Source: QWPN01 sp044238145
Lineage (GTDB): Bacteria > Planctomycetota > Planctomycetia > Pirellulales > UBA1268
Assembly (NCBI GenBank): GCA_044238145.1
Contig: JBIIDT010000066.1
Span: 1 to 15,626 of the forward strand
Direction: 5' to 3'
DNA: 15,626 nt
Shown: one piece after another, positions 8,397 to 14,744 of the stretch
How the letters are laid out: each line of letters opens with the position of its first letter
Numbering within the stretch: the stretch's first letter is position 1
The notes under the pieces: generated by a model
The model's input: only the letters and a program-made list of their open reading frames with translations
What the model was told of the DNA's origin: nothing
The model's database searches: none
Program-made: the position numbers and the translations under genes

Positions 8397-8860
8397 ACCT
8401 CGAGGATCTCGAACTTCATCGTGCCCTTGGGGACCTCGATCGCGACCTTCTCGCCCACCTTCTTGCCGAGCAGGCCCTGGGCCAGCGGGCTGGCCACGTT
8501 GATGCGGCCGGCGTCGTAGTCCTCCTCGCCGGCCCCCACGAGGACGAACACCTCCTCGTCGCCGTACTTCAGGTCCTTGACCACGACGGTGGCCCCGAAC
8601 ACCACCTCGTCGCCGGCCTCCTTGGCCCGTTCGACGATCACCGCCCGGGCCAGCTTGTCGCGGAGCAGGTTGATCTTGGCCTGCATCATCCCCTGGCTCT
8701 CGCGGGCGCCGTGGTACTCGGCGTTCTCGCTCAGGTCGCCCTCGCTGCGGGCCGAAGCCACGCGGGCGGCGAGCTTGGGCATCTCGACGTTCTCGAAGTG
8801 ATCGACCTCGGCCTTGAGCTTCTCGTAGCCGGCACGGGTCATGGGGATGCGGTCGGACAT
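8381..8860 (-). CDS. greA: Transcription elongation factor GreA
   Basis: GreA enters the RNA polymerase secondary channel and stimulates cleavage of backtracked transcripts. The 159-aa product is the normal length. The N-terminal coiled coil begins PMTRAGYEKL and carries the tip motif GDLSENAEY (41-49), including the acidic residues Asp42 and Glu45 that position the catalytic metal in the family. The C-terminal FKBP-like domain contains INVASPLAQGLLGKKVGE and ends with KFEILEVRFDD. The start at the ATG ending at 8860 is supported by GGAGAG six bases upstream; the second in-frame ATG (MTRAG) would lose family-typical residues. It is the last gene of the minus-strand block, 74 bp after the COG1579 gene, and converges on putA. 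A longer in-frame extension upstream lacks GreA similarity and overlaps the previous gene, so I excluded it. Confidence 0.96.
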   Translation of the reverse strand: MSDRIPMTRAGYEKLKAEVDHFENVEMPKLAARVASARSEGDLSENAEYHGARESQGMMQAKINLLRDKLARAVIVERAKEAGDEVVFGATVVVKDLKYGDEEVFVLVGAGEEDYDAGRINVASPLAQGLLGKKVGEKVAIEVPKGTMKFEILEVRFDD

Positions 8861-8876
8861 GTCGGTCTCTCCAAAC

Positions 8877-8909
8877 GCAGAAACGAACGGGGGAGCGGGG
8901 GCAGAAACG
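8877..8909 (-). repeat. 9-bp direct repeat in the greA leader
   Basis: GCAGAAACG occurs on the plus strand at 8877-8885 and 8901-8909 (CGTTTCTGC in the greA transcript sense), with starts 24 bp apart. Both copies lie in the 74-bp space between the COG1579 stop and the greA ATG. A pair of protein-binding sites or a small slipped repeat is possible; function is not shown. Confidence 0.35.
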
Positions 8910-8925
8910 CCCGGGGGACGCCGGC

Positions 8926-8948
8926 CGCCGCCGGTCAGGCCGGCGGCG
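8926..8948 (-). terminator. Hairpin over the COG1579 stop codon
   Basis: A perfect 9-bp stem (CGCCGCCGG at 8926-8934 with CCGGCGGCG at 8940-8948) encloses a 5-base loop containing the stop codon of the zinc-ribbon gene (8935-8937). It lies before greA. No T-run follows, so it may be a partial terminator or an RNA processing or stability element that sets greA level relative to the upstream genes. Confidence 0.35.
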
Positions 8949-9657
8949 ACGACTCGGGCACGTAGAGCAGGCGACCGCAGCTGCGACAGGTCACGACCCG
9001 CCCCAGCATCAGGTCGGAAAGCATGTTGCCGGTGATCTGCTGGAAGCAACCGCCACAGGTCTGGCCGTCGGCCGGGGCCATGCCGTCGGCCCCCTTGTGC
9101 TTCACGACCCGCTCGTACTTCTCGCGGACGTCGTCGGCGAGTTCCTTCTCCACCGCCTCGAGCTCGGCGCGGACGCGGGCCACCTCGCCGTTGAGCCGAC
9201 CCGACTCCGCGTCGACCTTGGCCTGCGCCTCGGCCAGCGCCTTGCGGGCGGCCGCGAGGCCGGCTTCGGCGGCCGGGACGGCCGGCTTGAGGGCGTCGAT
9301 CCGCTCGAGCGCCTCGAGGATCTCGTCTTCCAGCACCTTGAGGGCCATCCGGTCGGCGGCGATCTGCTCGGTGAGCGTCTGGTACTCGCGGTTGGTCTTG
9401 CAGGCGTTGAGCTTGCCGTCGAGGTCGCGGATCTTGGCCTCCGCCGACTTCAGCTGCAGCTGCTTCTGGTCGGCCGCCATCTTGGCCTTCTTGACGTCGT
9501 CCTGGGCGACCGCCTTGCCGGCGTCGGCGGCCTCGACCTGCTTCGTGCGGGCCGCCACCTGGCGCGGGCCGGCGGAGAGCTGCTCCTGCAGGTCGGCCAG
9601 CTGCCGGTGGATCCGGTGGAGCGTGCGGAGCGTTTCGGCGTGGACGGCGACGGCCAT
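8935..9657 (-). CDS. COG1579 coiled-coil protein with C4 zinc ribbon
   Basis: A 240-aa cytoplasmic protein of the COG1579 (zinc-ribbon, C4-type) family. Residues 5-180 are almost entirely charged heptad-like sequence, expected to fold as a long antiparallel coiled coil. The family hallmark block TNREYQTL is at 88-95, followed by VLEDEILEAL. The C-terminus holds a C4 zinc ribbon: CGGC (201-204) and CRSC (224-227). Family members HP0958 of Helicobacter pylori and CT398 of Chlamydia are reported to bind sigma-54; whether this one binds a sigma factor is inference. It sits 82 bp downstream of rpoD and 74 bp upstream of greA on the same strand, which supports a transcription-related role. No strong ribosome site precedes the ATG at 9657; the start is chosen because the family begins close to such a helix. 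The overall fold plan (coiled coil plus C4 zinc) recalls DksA, without clear homology. Confidence 0.9.
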   Translation of the reverse strand: MAVAVHAETLRTLHRIHRQLADLQEQLSAGPRQVAARTKQVEAADAGKAVAQDDVKKAKMAADQKQLQLKSAEAKIRDLDGKLNACKTNREYQTLTEQIAADRMALKVLEDEILEALERIDALKPAVPAAEAGLAAARKALAEAQAKVDAESGRLNGEVARVRAELEAVEKELADDVREKYERVVKHKGADGMAPADGQTCGGCFQQITGNMLSDLMLGRVVTCRSCGRLLYVPESSPPA

Positions 9658-9677
9658 GCCCGGGAGTGTATCAACGG

Positions 9678-9711
9678 CGGCGGCCGGCCGCCACGAGGCA
9701 GCCGGCCGCCG
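9678..9711 (-). repeat. Intercistronic hairpin between rpoD and the COG1579 gene
   Basis: An 11-bp perfect stem forms from CGGCGGCCGGC (9678-9688) and GCCGGCCGCCG (9701-9711) with a 12-base loop. The left arm is part of a separate 14-bp palindrome at 9679-9692, so alternative foldings exist. It lies 21 bp upstream of the zinc-ribbon start codon in the transcript. No U-run is present; it could attenuate or protect rpoD mRNA. Confidence 0.4.
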
Positions 9712-9717
9712 GGGAAA

Positions 9718-9729
9718 CGCGGGCCCGCG
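9718..9729. repeat. 12-bp perfect palindrome after the rpoD stop
   Basis: CGCGGGCCCGCG lies 10 bp past the rpoD stop codon, next to the larger hairpin at 9678-9711. It may add to a stacked structure at the rpoD 3' end. Chance occurrence is plausible at this GC content. Confidence 0.3.
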
Positions 9730-9739
9730 GGACGGCGGC

Positions 9740-11461
9740 TCAGTTGGCCGTCGCGGCGCCTTCCATGAAGGTCTCGAGCTGCCGCGACCGCACCGGGTGC
9801 TGCAGTTTCTTCACGGCCTTGGCCTCGATCTGCCGCACCCGCTCGCGGGTGACGCGGAAGATCCGCCCCACCTCCTCGAGCGTGTAGGTGTAGCCGTCGG
9901 TGAGGCCGTAGCGGAGCCGGATGATCTCCCGCTCGCGGTAGGTGAGGGTCTTGAGCAGCGAGTCGATCCGATCCCGGAGCAGGCCGTGGGTGGTCGACTG
10001 CGTGGGGCTGGCCACGCCGACGTCCTCGACGAACTCGCTGAAACTCGCGTCCTCGCTCTCGCCGATGGGGCGGTCGAGGCTCATCGGCTGCCGGCCCATC
10101 TCCAGCACCCGCCGGGCCTCGTCCACCGGCACGCCCGCGGCGTGGGCGATCTCCTCCGGCGCCGGCTCGCGGCCGAGCTCGTGGAGCAGCTTCTTGGCCG
10201 TCGTCCGTAGCTTCGACAGCACGTCGATCATGTGCACCGGGATGCGGATCGTGCGGGCCTGGTCGGCGATGGCCCGCGTGATCGCCTGCCGGATCCACCA
10301 CGTCGCGTAGGTCGAGAACTTGAAGCCGCGACGATACTCGTACTTGTCGACCGCCCGCATCAGGCCGGTGTTGCCCTCCTGGATCAGGTCGAGGAAGGAG
10401 AGGCCGCGGTTGCGGTACTTCTTCGCGATCGACACGACGAGCCGGAGGTTGGCCGCGGACAGGTTCCGCTTGGCGGCCTCGTACTCGTCCCGCAGCTTGT
10501 CGAGGCCCGCCACCCGGGTCCGCAGCGACCGCGGGCTCTCCAGGGTGGTGAGCATCAGGTCGCGGAGCTCCTTCCGCATGTCGGCCCGGTCGTCGAGGGA
10601 CAGACGCCCCTCCTTCATGGCCCGCAGGTCGGCCTGGAGCCGGTCCATGCGGGACGACATGCCGCGCAGCAGCTTCACCAGGGGCTGCACCCGGCGGGTG
10701 CGGAGGCTGAGCTCCTCGACCAGGACCAGCGACTTGGCCCGGTTGCGGCGGAACCGCAGTCGCGCGGTGCGGGCGTCGTCGGGCGACGTGTGGCGGCTGA
10801 TGAGCAGCCGGAAGTCGCCCTGCGCGGCCTCCATGAGGTGGTCGAGGGTCTTGAGGTTGTGGGGCATCCGCGCCTGGATCTGCTCCTTCGTGAGCCGCTC
10901 CGTGAGCGACACCTTGATCGTGCGGTCGAAGGGCAGGCTCCCCTCGTGCACGCGGCGGAGCGTGTCCACCGTGGTTCGCAGCGAGTAGGCGCAGCCGAGG
11001 ACGGCACGGCGAAACCGCTTCCGCGTGACCTCGATCCGCTTGGCCAGCGAAATCTCCTCGCGCCGGGTGAGCAGCGGGATCTCCGCCATCTGCGCCAGGT
11101 ACATCCGGATCGGGTCGTTGCCCGCGTTCGATGGCGGCGTGGTGATCGCCTCTTCCCGCCGCGGCTTGGCGGCAGCGGCCGGGGTGCCGGCCTGCTGGGG
11201 CGCGGCCGCGGCCGGCTCCGGCGGCGTGTCGACGAGCTCGATGCCCTGATCCTCGAGAGCCACGAGCAGGAGGTCGATCTTCTCGGGGTCGACCGCCTCG
11301 TCGGGCAGGTAGGCGTTGACCTCGTCGAACGTGAGGTAGCCGACGGCCTTGCCGGCGGCGATCAGCCGGGCGAGATCGGCGTCACCGTGCGGCTGGGGCC
11401 CGGACGATGCCGCCGGGCGGCTGTTGGCGGGACCGGTCGTCTGCTTGCTCACGTCACTCAT
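9740..11461 (-). CDS. rpoD: Primary RNA polymerase sigma factor RpoD (sigma-70)
   Basis: The housekeeping sigma factor, 573 aa. Region 1.1 is recognisable at about 29-80 (AVGYLTFDEVNAYLPDE), followed by an Ala/Pro-rich linker. Region 1.2 starts with DPIRMYLAQM (116-125). A region of about 185 residues separates 1.2 from region 2 and is rich in Arg/Lys. Region 2 contains NLRLVVSIAKKYRNRG, DLIQEGNTGLM and the -10-reading helix with FKFSTYATWWIRQAITRA. Region 3 carries LDRPIGESEDASFSEFVED. Region 4.2 has the -35-reading helix-turn-helix VTRERVRQIEAKAVKKLQHP (537-556). All core motifs match the primary sigma class, so TTGACA/TATAAT-like promoters are expected. The start has an excellent ribosome site (AAGGAGA, seven bases before ATG). 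It follows dnaG by 94 bp with no strong promoter in the gap, so it is probably co-transcribed with dnaG. Confidence 0.97.
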   Translation of the reverse strand: MSDVSKQTTGPANSRPAASSGPQPHGDADLARLIAAGKAVGYLTFDEVNAYLPDEAVDPEKIDLLLVALEDQGIELVDTPPEPAAAAPQQAGTPAAAAKPRREEAITTPPSNAGNDPIRMYLAQMAEIPLLTRREEISLAKRIEVTRKRFRRAVLGCAYSLRTTVDTLRRVHEGSLPFDRTIKVSLTERLTKEQIQARMPHNLKTLDHLMEAAQGDFRLLISRHTSPDDARTARLRFRRNRAKSLVLVEELSLRTRRVQPLVKLLRGMSSRMDRLQADLRAMKEGRLSLDDRADMRKELRDLMLTTLESPRSLRTRVAGLDKLRDEYEAAKRNLSAANLRLVVSIAKKYRNRGLSFLDLIQEGNTGLMRAVDKYEYRRGFKFSTYATWWIRQAITRAIADQARTIRIPVHMIDVLSKLRTTAKKLLHELGREPAPEEIAHAAGVPVDEARRVLEMGRQPMSLDRPIGESEDASFSEFVEDVGVASPTQSTTHGLLRDRIDSLLKTLTYREREIIRLRYGLTDGYTYTLEEVGRIFRVTRERVRQIEAKAVKKLQHPVRSRQLETFMEGAATAN

Positions 11462-11555
11462 CGTTGGTTCTCCTTCACCATCGTACCGTCACTCGCCCCA
11501 CCCCCCGGACCACCGGACGAGCCGGCGGCCGCTGGCGGCGACGAGACGGGCACCC

Positions 11556-13394
11556 TCACCCATCCTTGGGATCGGACATGCCCTGAGCCGCCCGTCGCTC
11601 CGCGACGAGCCGCTCCAGAAGTTCGGCCTCCGACTGGGCGTCCAGTCGGGAGGTTTTCAGCGTTCGGGCGCTCGCGTGCGCCTGCCGCTCGGCGGAGCGG
11701 CGTCGCAGGGCGTCCTCGAGGTGATGCATGCGTTCGTGGGCGGCGATCTCCCCGCGGGCGGCACTCGTCTCGTCGGCCGCGACCAGCAGGCTCTGCAGCG
11801 CCGGATCCTCGATCTCGAGCAGCAACTCGGAGAGCGCGACCTGCCGGCCCGCCCCGTGGAGCCGCTCCGCGGCCGCGAGCACCGCGCGGGCCTCACGGCT
11901 CTCGAGTCCGGCGGCGCCGACCTGGCGGACGATCAGCCCCGCGCTGTCGGGAACGCCCACGAGCACCTCCAGCACCTCGCGGTCCCAGGCTGGCAGCCGG
12001 GGCAGGGGCCGCGGCGCCGGAGCGTCGCCGGGCTCGTCGGCCGGCCGCCCGCGGTCGCGGAGCTCGAGCATCCGGCCGCGGAGCACGTCGCGGGACAGGC
12101 CGAAGCGGCGGGACAGCCGACCGAGCACCTGGTCCTCGCGGAGCCGACGCTGCGACGGGGGCAGGGGGGAGCGGGGCGAGACGGCGGCCAGGCCCTTGAG
12201 CACGCTCTCGATCGAGGCCAGGGCCGCGTCGTCGCCGGCGTCGGGCGGCAGCGAGGCGAGCGCCTCGTCCATGCGGTATTCGAGCGGGTCGCCCGCGGCG
12301 GCGACGATGGTCTCGAAGGCCTCGCGGCCCCGCTCGAGGATGAACTCGCACGGGTCCACGCCGACCGGCATGCGGGCGATCCGCACGTCGATCGGTTCGG
12401 CGAGCAGCACCTCGAGGACCTCGTTGGCCCGGCGGCGGCCGGCGTCGTCGCCGTCGAGGAGGAGGATGATCCGGTCGGCGTAGCGGCGGAGCAGCTTGGC
12501 GTGCCGCTCGCCGAGCGCCGTGCCGAGCACCGCCACGACGTCGTCGATGCCCGCCTGGCGGGCGGCGAGGCAGTCGGTGTAGCCCTCGACGACGATCGCC
12601 CGCCGCGACTTCGTGATCGCGTCGCGGGCGGTGTCGAGCCCGTAGAGCATCGAGCTCTTGGAGAACAGCGGCGTCTCGGGGGAGTTGATGTACTTGGCCG
12701 GATCATCGGAGCCGGGGAGCACGCGGCCGCCGAAGGCCACGCAGCGGCCGAGGGCATCGCGGATCGGGAACATGACCCGGCCCCGGAACCGGTCGTAGTG
12801 GCCGGAGCGGTCCTGCCGCTCGACGGCGAGGCCCGTGCGGACGAGGTCGCCCGCGGCGATGCCGGCTGCCGAGGCCTGCCGCAGGAGCCAGTCCCACGAC
12901 GGGGGCGCGTAGCCGAGGCGGAAGCGTTCGATCGTGTCGGCGGAGAGGCCGCGGCCGGCGAGGTAGTCGCGGGCCGGCGCCGCCTCCGGGTGCGACCGCA
13001 GGCAGTCGTGGAACCGGTCGGCGGCCCAGCCGAGCGCCTTCCAGAGGGCCGCCTTGTCGTCGGCGGCAAGGCCGCCCCGGCCCTTGGGGATCGAGATTCC
13101 GGCCCGGTCCGCGAGCTGCTCGAGGGCCTCGCGGAACTCGAGCTTCTCCATCCGCATGAGGAAGTTGAAGACGTCGCCCCCCACGTCGCAGACCCAGCAG
13201 CGGTAGGTCTGGCGTTCCTGGTTGACCTGGAGACTGGGGCGGGCATCGTCGTGCCACGGGCAGAGCCCCACCATGGCCTTGCCCTGGCGCCGCAGGGAGA
13301 TGTATGAGCCCACCACCTCCGCGATGTCGATGGCGTCGCGCACCCGTTCCTTCAGGTCGTCGCGCGGGGGCTGGGAACCGGGCTGCAGGGGCAC
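11556..13394 (-). CDS. dnaG: DNA primase DnaG
   Basis: Primase makes RNA primers for chromosomal replication. The product is 612 aa, normal for the family. The N-terminal CHC2 zinc-binding domain has Cys45, His48, Cys66 and Cys69 (CPWH and CWVC). The TOPRIM catalytic core has Glu270 in VVEGYTD and Asp314/Asp316/Asp317 in LLDGDDAGRRRA. The last 150 or so residues are charged and helical, matching the helicase-interacting C-terminal part. The start is GTG at 13394 (plus-strand CAC), with GAGG eight bases upstream; it places the zinc domain at the usual distance. dnaG is followed by rpoD, the classic macromolecular synthesis arrangement, but rpsU is not the upstream neighbour; a response regulator gene is. 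A good promoter candidate lies about 40-70 bp upstream. Confidence 0.97.
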   Translation of the reverse strand: MPLQPGSQPPRDDLKERVRDAIDIAEVVGSYISLRRQGKAMVGLCPWHDDARPSLQVNQERQTYRCWVCDVGGDVFNFLMRMEKLEFREALEQLADRAGISIPKGRGGLAADDKAALWKALGWAADRFHDCLRSHPEAAPARDYLAGRGLSADTIERFRLGYAPPSWDWLLRQASAAGIAAGDLVRTGLAVERQDRSGHYDRFRGRVMFPIRDALGRCVAFGGRVLPGSDDPAKYINSPETPLFSKSSMLYGLDTARDAITKSRRAIVVEGYTDCLAARQAGIDDVVAVLGTALGERHAKLLRRYADRIILLLDGDDAGRRRANEVLEVLLAEPIDVRIARMPVGVDPCEFILERGREAFETIVAAAGDPLEYRMDEALASLPPDAGDDAALASIESVLKGLAAVSPRSPLPPSQRRLREDQVLGRLSRRFGLSRDVLRGRMLELRDRGRPADEPGDAPAPRPLPRLPAWDREVLEVLVGVPDSAGLIVRQVGAAGLESREARAVLAAAERLHGAGRQVALSELLLEIEDPALQSLLVAADETSAARGEIAAHERMHHLEDALRRRSAERQAHASARTLKTSRLDAQSEAELLERLVAERRAAQGMSDPKDG

Positions 13395-13436
13395 GCGTGG
13401 GCCTCGAAAAACGGCGGCACGAGAGGTGACCGTCGG

Positions 13437-13465
13437 AATGTATGGCTGCCCGGAAAGCGGGTCAA
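13437..13465 (-). promoter_or_regulatory. Sigma-70-like promoter for dnaG-rpoD
   Basis: On the minus strand, TTGACC (13460-13465) and TACATT (13437-13442) are separated by exactly 17 bp. The -35 matches five of six and the -10 four of six consensus positions. The expected start near 13430 gives a leader of about 36 nt before the dnaG GTG. It lies wholly in the 114-bp gap between the response regulator and dnaG. The spacer holds a short CCCG-GAAAG-CGGG inverted repeat. Confidence 0.6.
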
Positions 13466-13508
13466 CGCCAAGTCCGGGGTCCGTATCCCACCCATCTTAC
13501 CGGGGCGA

Positions 13509-13937
13509 TCAGGACAGCAGCCGGTCCACGCTCTCCAGCAGCCGGTCCATGGCGAACGGCTTGCGGATGTAGTCGTCGACGCCCAGCATCTCGGCGTAGG
13601 CCTTGTGGCGGCTCCCCTCGTTGGCCGTGATCATGATCACGCGGACGGGCGCCTGGTTCGACCGCCGGAGCTTCTCGAGCACGAGGAACCCGCTGCGCTT
13701 CGGCATCATCATGTCGAGGACGACGAGATCGGGCCCGTCGGTCTCGGCCATCGCCAGCCCCTGGTTGCCGTCCCGGGCCACGAGGATCTCGTAGCCCCGC
13801 GACTCGAGCACCGTGCGCATGGAATCGACGATCTCGGGATCGTCGTCGACGAGGAGAATTCGCTTGCCGGCGGCCTTCTCGGCGGCGGCGGCGGACGCCT
13901 TGGCGGGAACTTTCCGCGGCTTCTTCTGGACTGCCAT
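13509..13937 (-). CDS. Single-domain response regulator with basic N-terminal tail
   Basis: A 142-aa stand-alone receiver (CheY-like) protein with no output domain. The acidic pocket is Asp31-Asp33 (LLVDDDPE), the phosphoacceptor is Asp75 (VVLDMMMPK), the switch residue is Thr104 (MITAN) and the conserved lysine is Lys126 (IRKPF). Residues 1-26 form an unusual Lys/Ala/Pro-rich tail (QKKPRKVPAKASAAAAEKAA) ahead of the receiver, reminiscent of histone-like basic tails. The start is the ATG ending at 13937, with GAGG six bases upstream. An earlier in-frame codon would add 12 residues that include no family sequence. No histidine kinase gene is in the window, so its partner is unknown. It sits immediately upstream of dnaG, separated by a promoter-bearing 114 bp, so a link to replication is possible but unproven. 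Confidence 0.92.
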   Translation of the reverse strand: MAVQKKPRKVPAKASAAAAEKAAGKRILLVDDDPEIVDSMRTVLESRGYEILVARDGNQGLAMAETDGPDLVVLDMMMPKRSGFLVLEKLRRSNQAPVRVIMITANEGSRHKAYAEMLGVDDYIRKPFAMDRLLESVDRLLS

Positions 13938-13971
13938 GCACGACCTCGGAACGGGGCTTTTGACGGACGGC

Positions 13972-14001
13972 ATCCTAGCAGGAACCGCCGTCGGGTTCCA
14001 A
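13972..14001 (-). promoter_or_regulatory. Candidate promoter with inverted repeat for the response regulator gene
   Basis: On the minus strand TTGGAA (13996-14001) and TAGGAT (13972-13977) are 18 bp apart; each matches four of six consensus positions. The -10 overlaps the stop codon of the PAP2 gene. A 6-bp inverted repeat, GGAACC (13981-13986) with GGTTCC (13994-13999), lies across the spacer and -35 and could be an operator. The leader would be about 28 nt. Confidence 0.4.
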
Positions 14002-14685
14002 GGTGTTGCGGCCGAGGCACAGGGCGGCCCCGAGCAGGCCGACGGCCGCCCCGCAGGCGACGTCGCTCGGGTAGTGGGCCGAGGAAATAACCCGTTGGGC
14101 CGCCGTGGCCGCCGCCAGGAACGCGAACAGCGGCCAGCCGTGCGGATACCTCCAGGCGAGCGCCGCCGCGAGCCCCGCGGCCACCGCCGAGTGGCCTGAC
14201 GGAAAACTCATGAGATCGCTCGCCCGTGTGTGCGGCGTCGCGAGCGAGCCCGTGCCGAACGTGCCGAACCACGACGCGACCCCGGCTAGGTCGGCCGCCC
14301 GCGGCCGGACCCGCTCGACGCACAGCTTGATGACGTCTACGACCAGGCCTCCGAGGTAGGTGGCCGCGATCATCCGCGTGAAGTTCCGGGCCCCGACGCC
14401 GCCGCGCACCGGCAGGGGAAATCGCAGGCCGCGATCGAGCGTGACCGCCGCGAGCAACCCGAGCGCCGCCCCGAGGGAATGCCCCGAGATCTCGAGGAGG
14501 TGGATCAGACGGTCGAGTTCACCGGGCAGGCGGTGGGCCTTGCACCACCCAGCGACGGGCAGGTCGATCGGCAGGGCCGCCGCGCCGGCCGCGAAGAGCA
14601 GCATGGCGGTCGCGACCAGGCCCGCCTGGAAACGGGAGTTCCTGCCTCCAGGGCGGCCGGCAGGGGAGGTCGAAGTGACGTTCAT
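13975..14685 (-). CDS. PAP2-family membrane phosphatase
   Basis: A 236-aa integral membrane phosphatase of the PAP2 superfamily, which removes phosphate from lipid phosphates or pyrophosphates (phosphatidic acid, undecaprenyl pyrophosphate, lipid A). All three catalytic motifs are visible: K-x6-RP (Lys120, Arg127-Pro128 in KLCVERVRP), PSGHS with His165, and R-x5-H-x3-D (Arg198, His204, Asp208 in RVISSAHYPSD). Several hydrophobic stretches (about 20-40, 70-85, 105-120, 165-180, 185-200, 210-225) fit a multi-span protein with the active site at the outer membrane face of the bilayer. The start is uncertain: the ATG ending at 14685 or one 18 nt upstream (14703, MCQTDV); neither has a clear ribosome site. 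The exact substrate cannot be read from sequence. It lies 59 bp downstream of the comM-like gene. Confidence 0.9.
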   Translation of the reverse strand: MNVTSTSPAGRPGGRNSRFQAGLVATAMLLFAAGAAALPIDLPVAGWCKAHRLPGELDRLIHLLEISGHSLGAALGLLAAVTLDRGLRFPLPVRGGVGARNFTRMIAATYLGGLVVDVIKLCVERVRPRAADLAGVASWFGTFGTGSLATPHTRASDLMSFPSGHSAVAAGLAAALAWRYPHGWPLFAFLAAATAAQRVISSAHYPSDVACGAAVGLLGAALCLGRNTLEPDGGSC

Positions 14686-14692
14686 GACGTCA
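14676..14692. repeat. TGACGT repeats and TGACGTCA palindrome at the PAP2 start
   Basis: TGACGT occurs at 14676 and 14685 on the plus strand, and the second copy extends to the palindrome TGACGTCA (14685-14692). They flank and overlap the ATG chosen for the PAP2 gene. This could be a binding site or coincidence. Confidence 0.25.
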
Positions 14693-14744
14693 GTCTGGCA
14701 CATCGCCGCGCGGCCGGTCGAGAGCGGTCCGGGCCCGCGACCGG

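Noticed and set aside
8861..9049. N-terminal extension of greA by 63 codons
   Set aside because: It overlaps the COG1579 gene, has no family similarity, and the ATG at 8860 has a good ribosome site and gives the standard GreA length.
11462..11555. Separate promoter for rpoD in the dnaG-rpoD gap
   Set aside because: A TACGAT hexamer is present but no -35-like hexamer lies at a suitable distance; co-transcription with dnaG is simpler.
10232..12199. Plus-strand open frame of 655 codons opposite rpoD and dnaG
   Set aside because: Low-complexity Arg/Gly/Ala translation antisense to two well-identified core genes.
11349..13307. Plus-strand open frame of 652 codons opposite dnaG
   Set aside because: Shadow of the dnaG reading frame; no motif, no ribosome site, composition typical of antisense GC-rich DNA.
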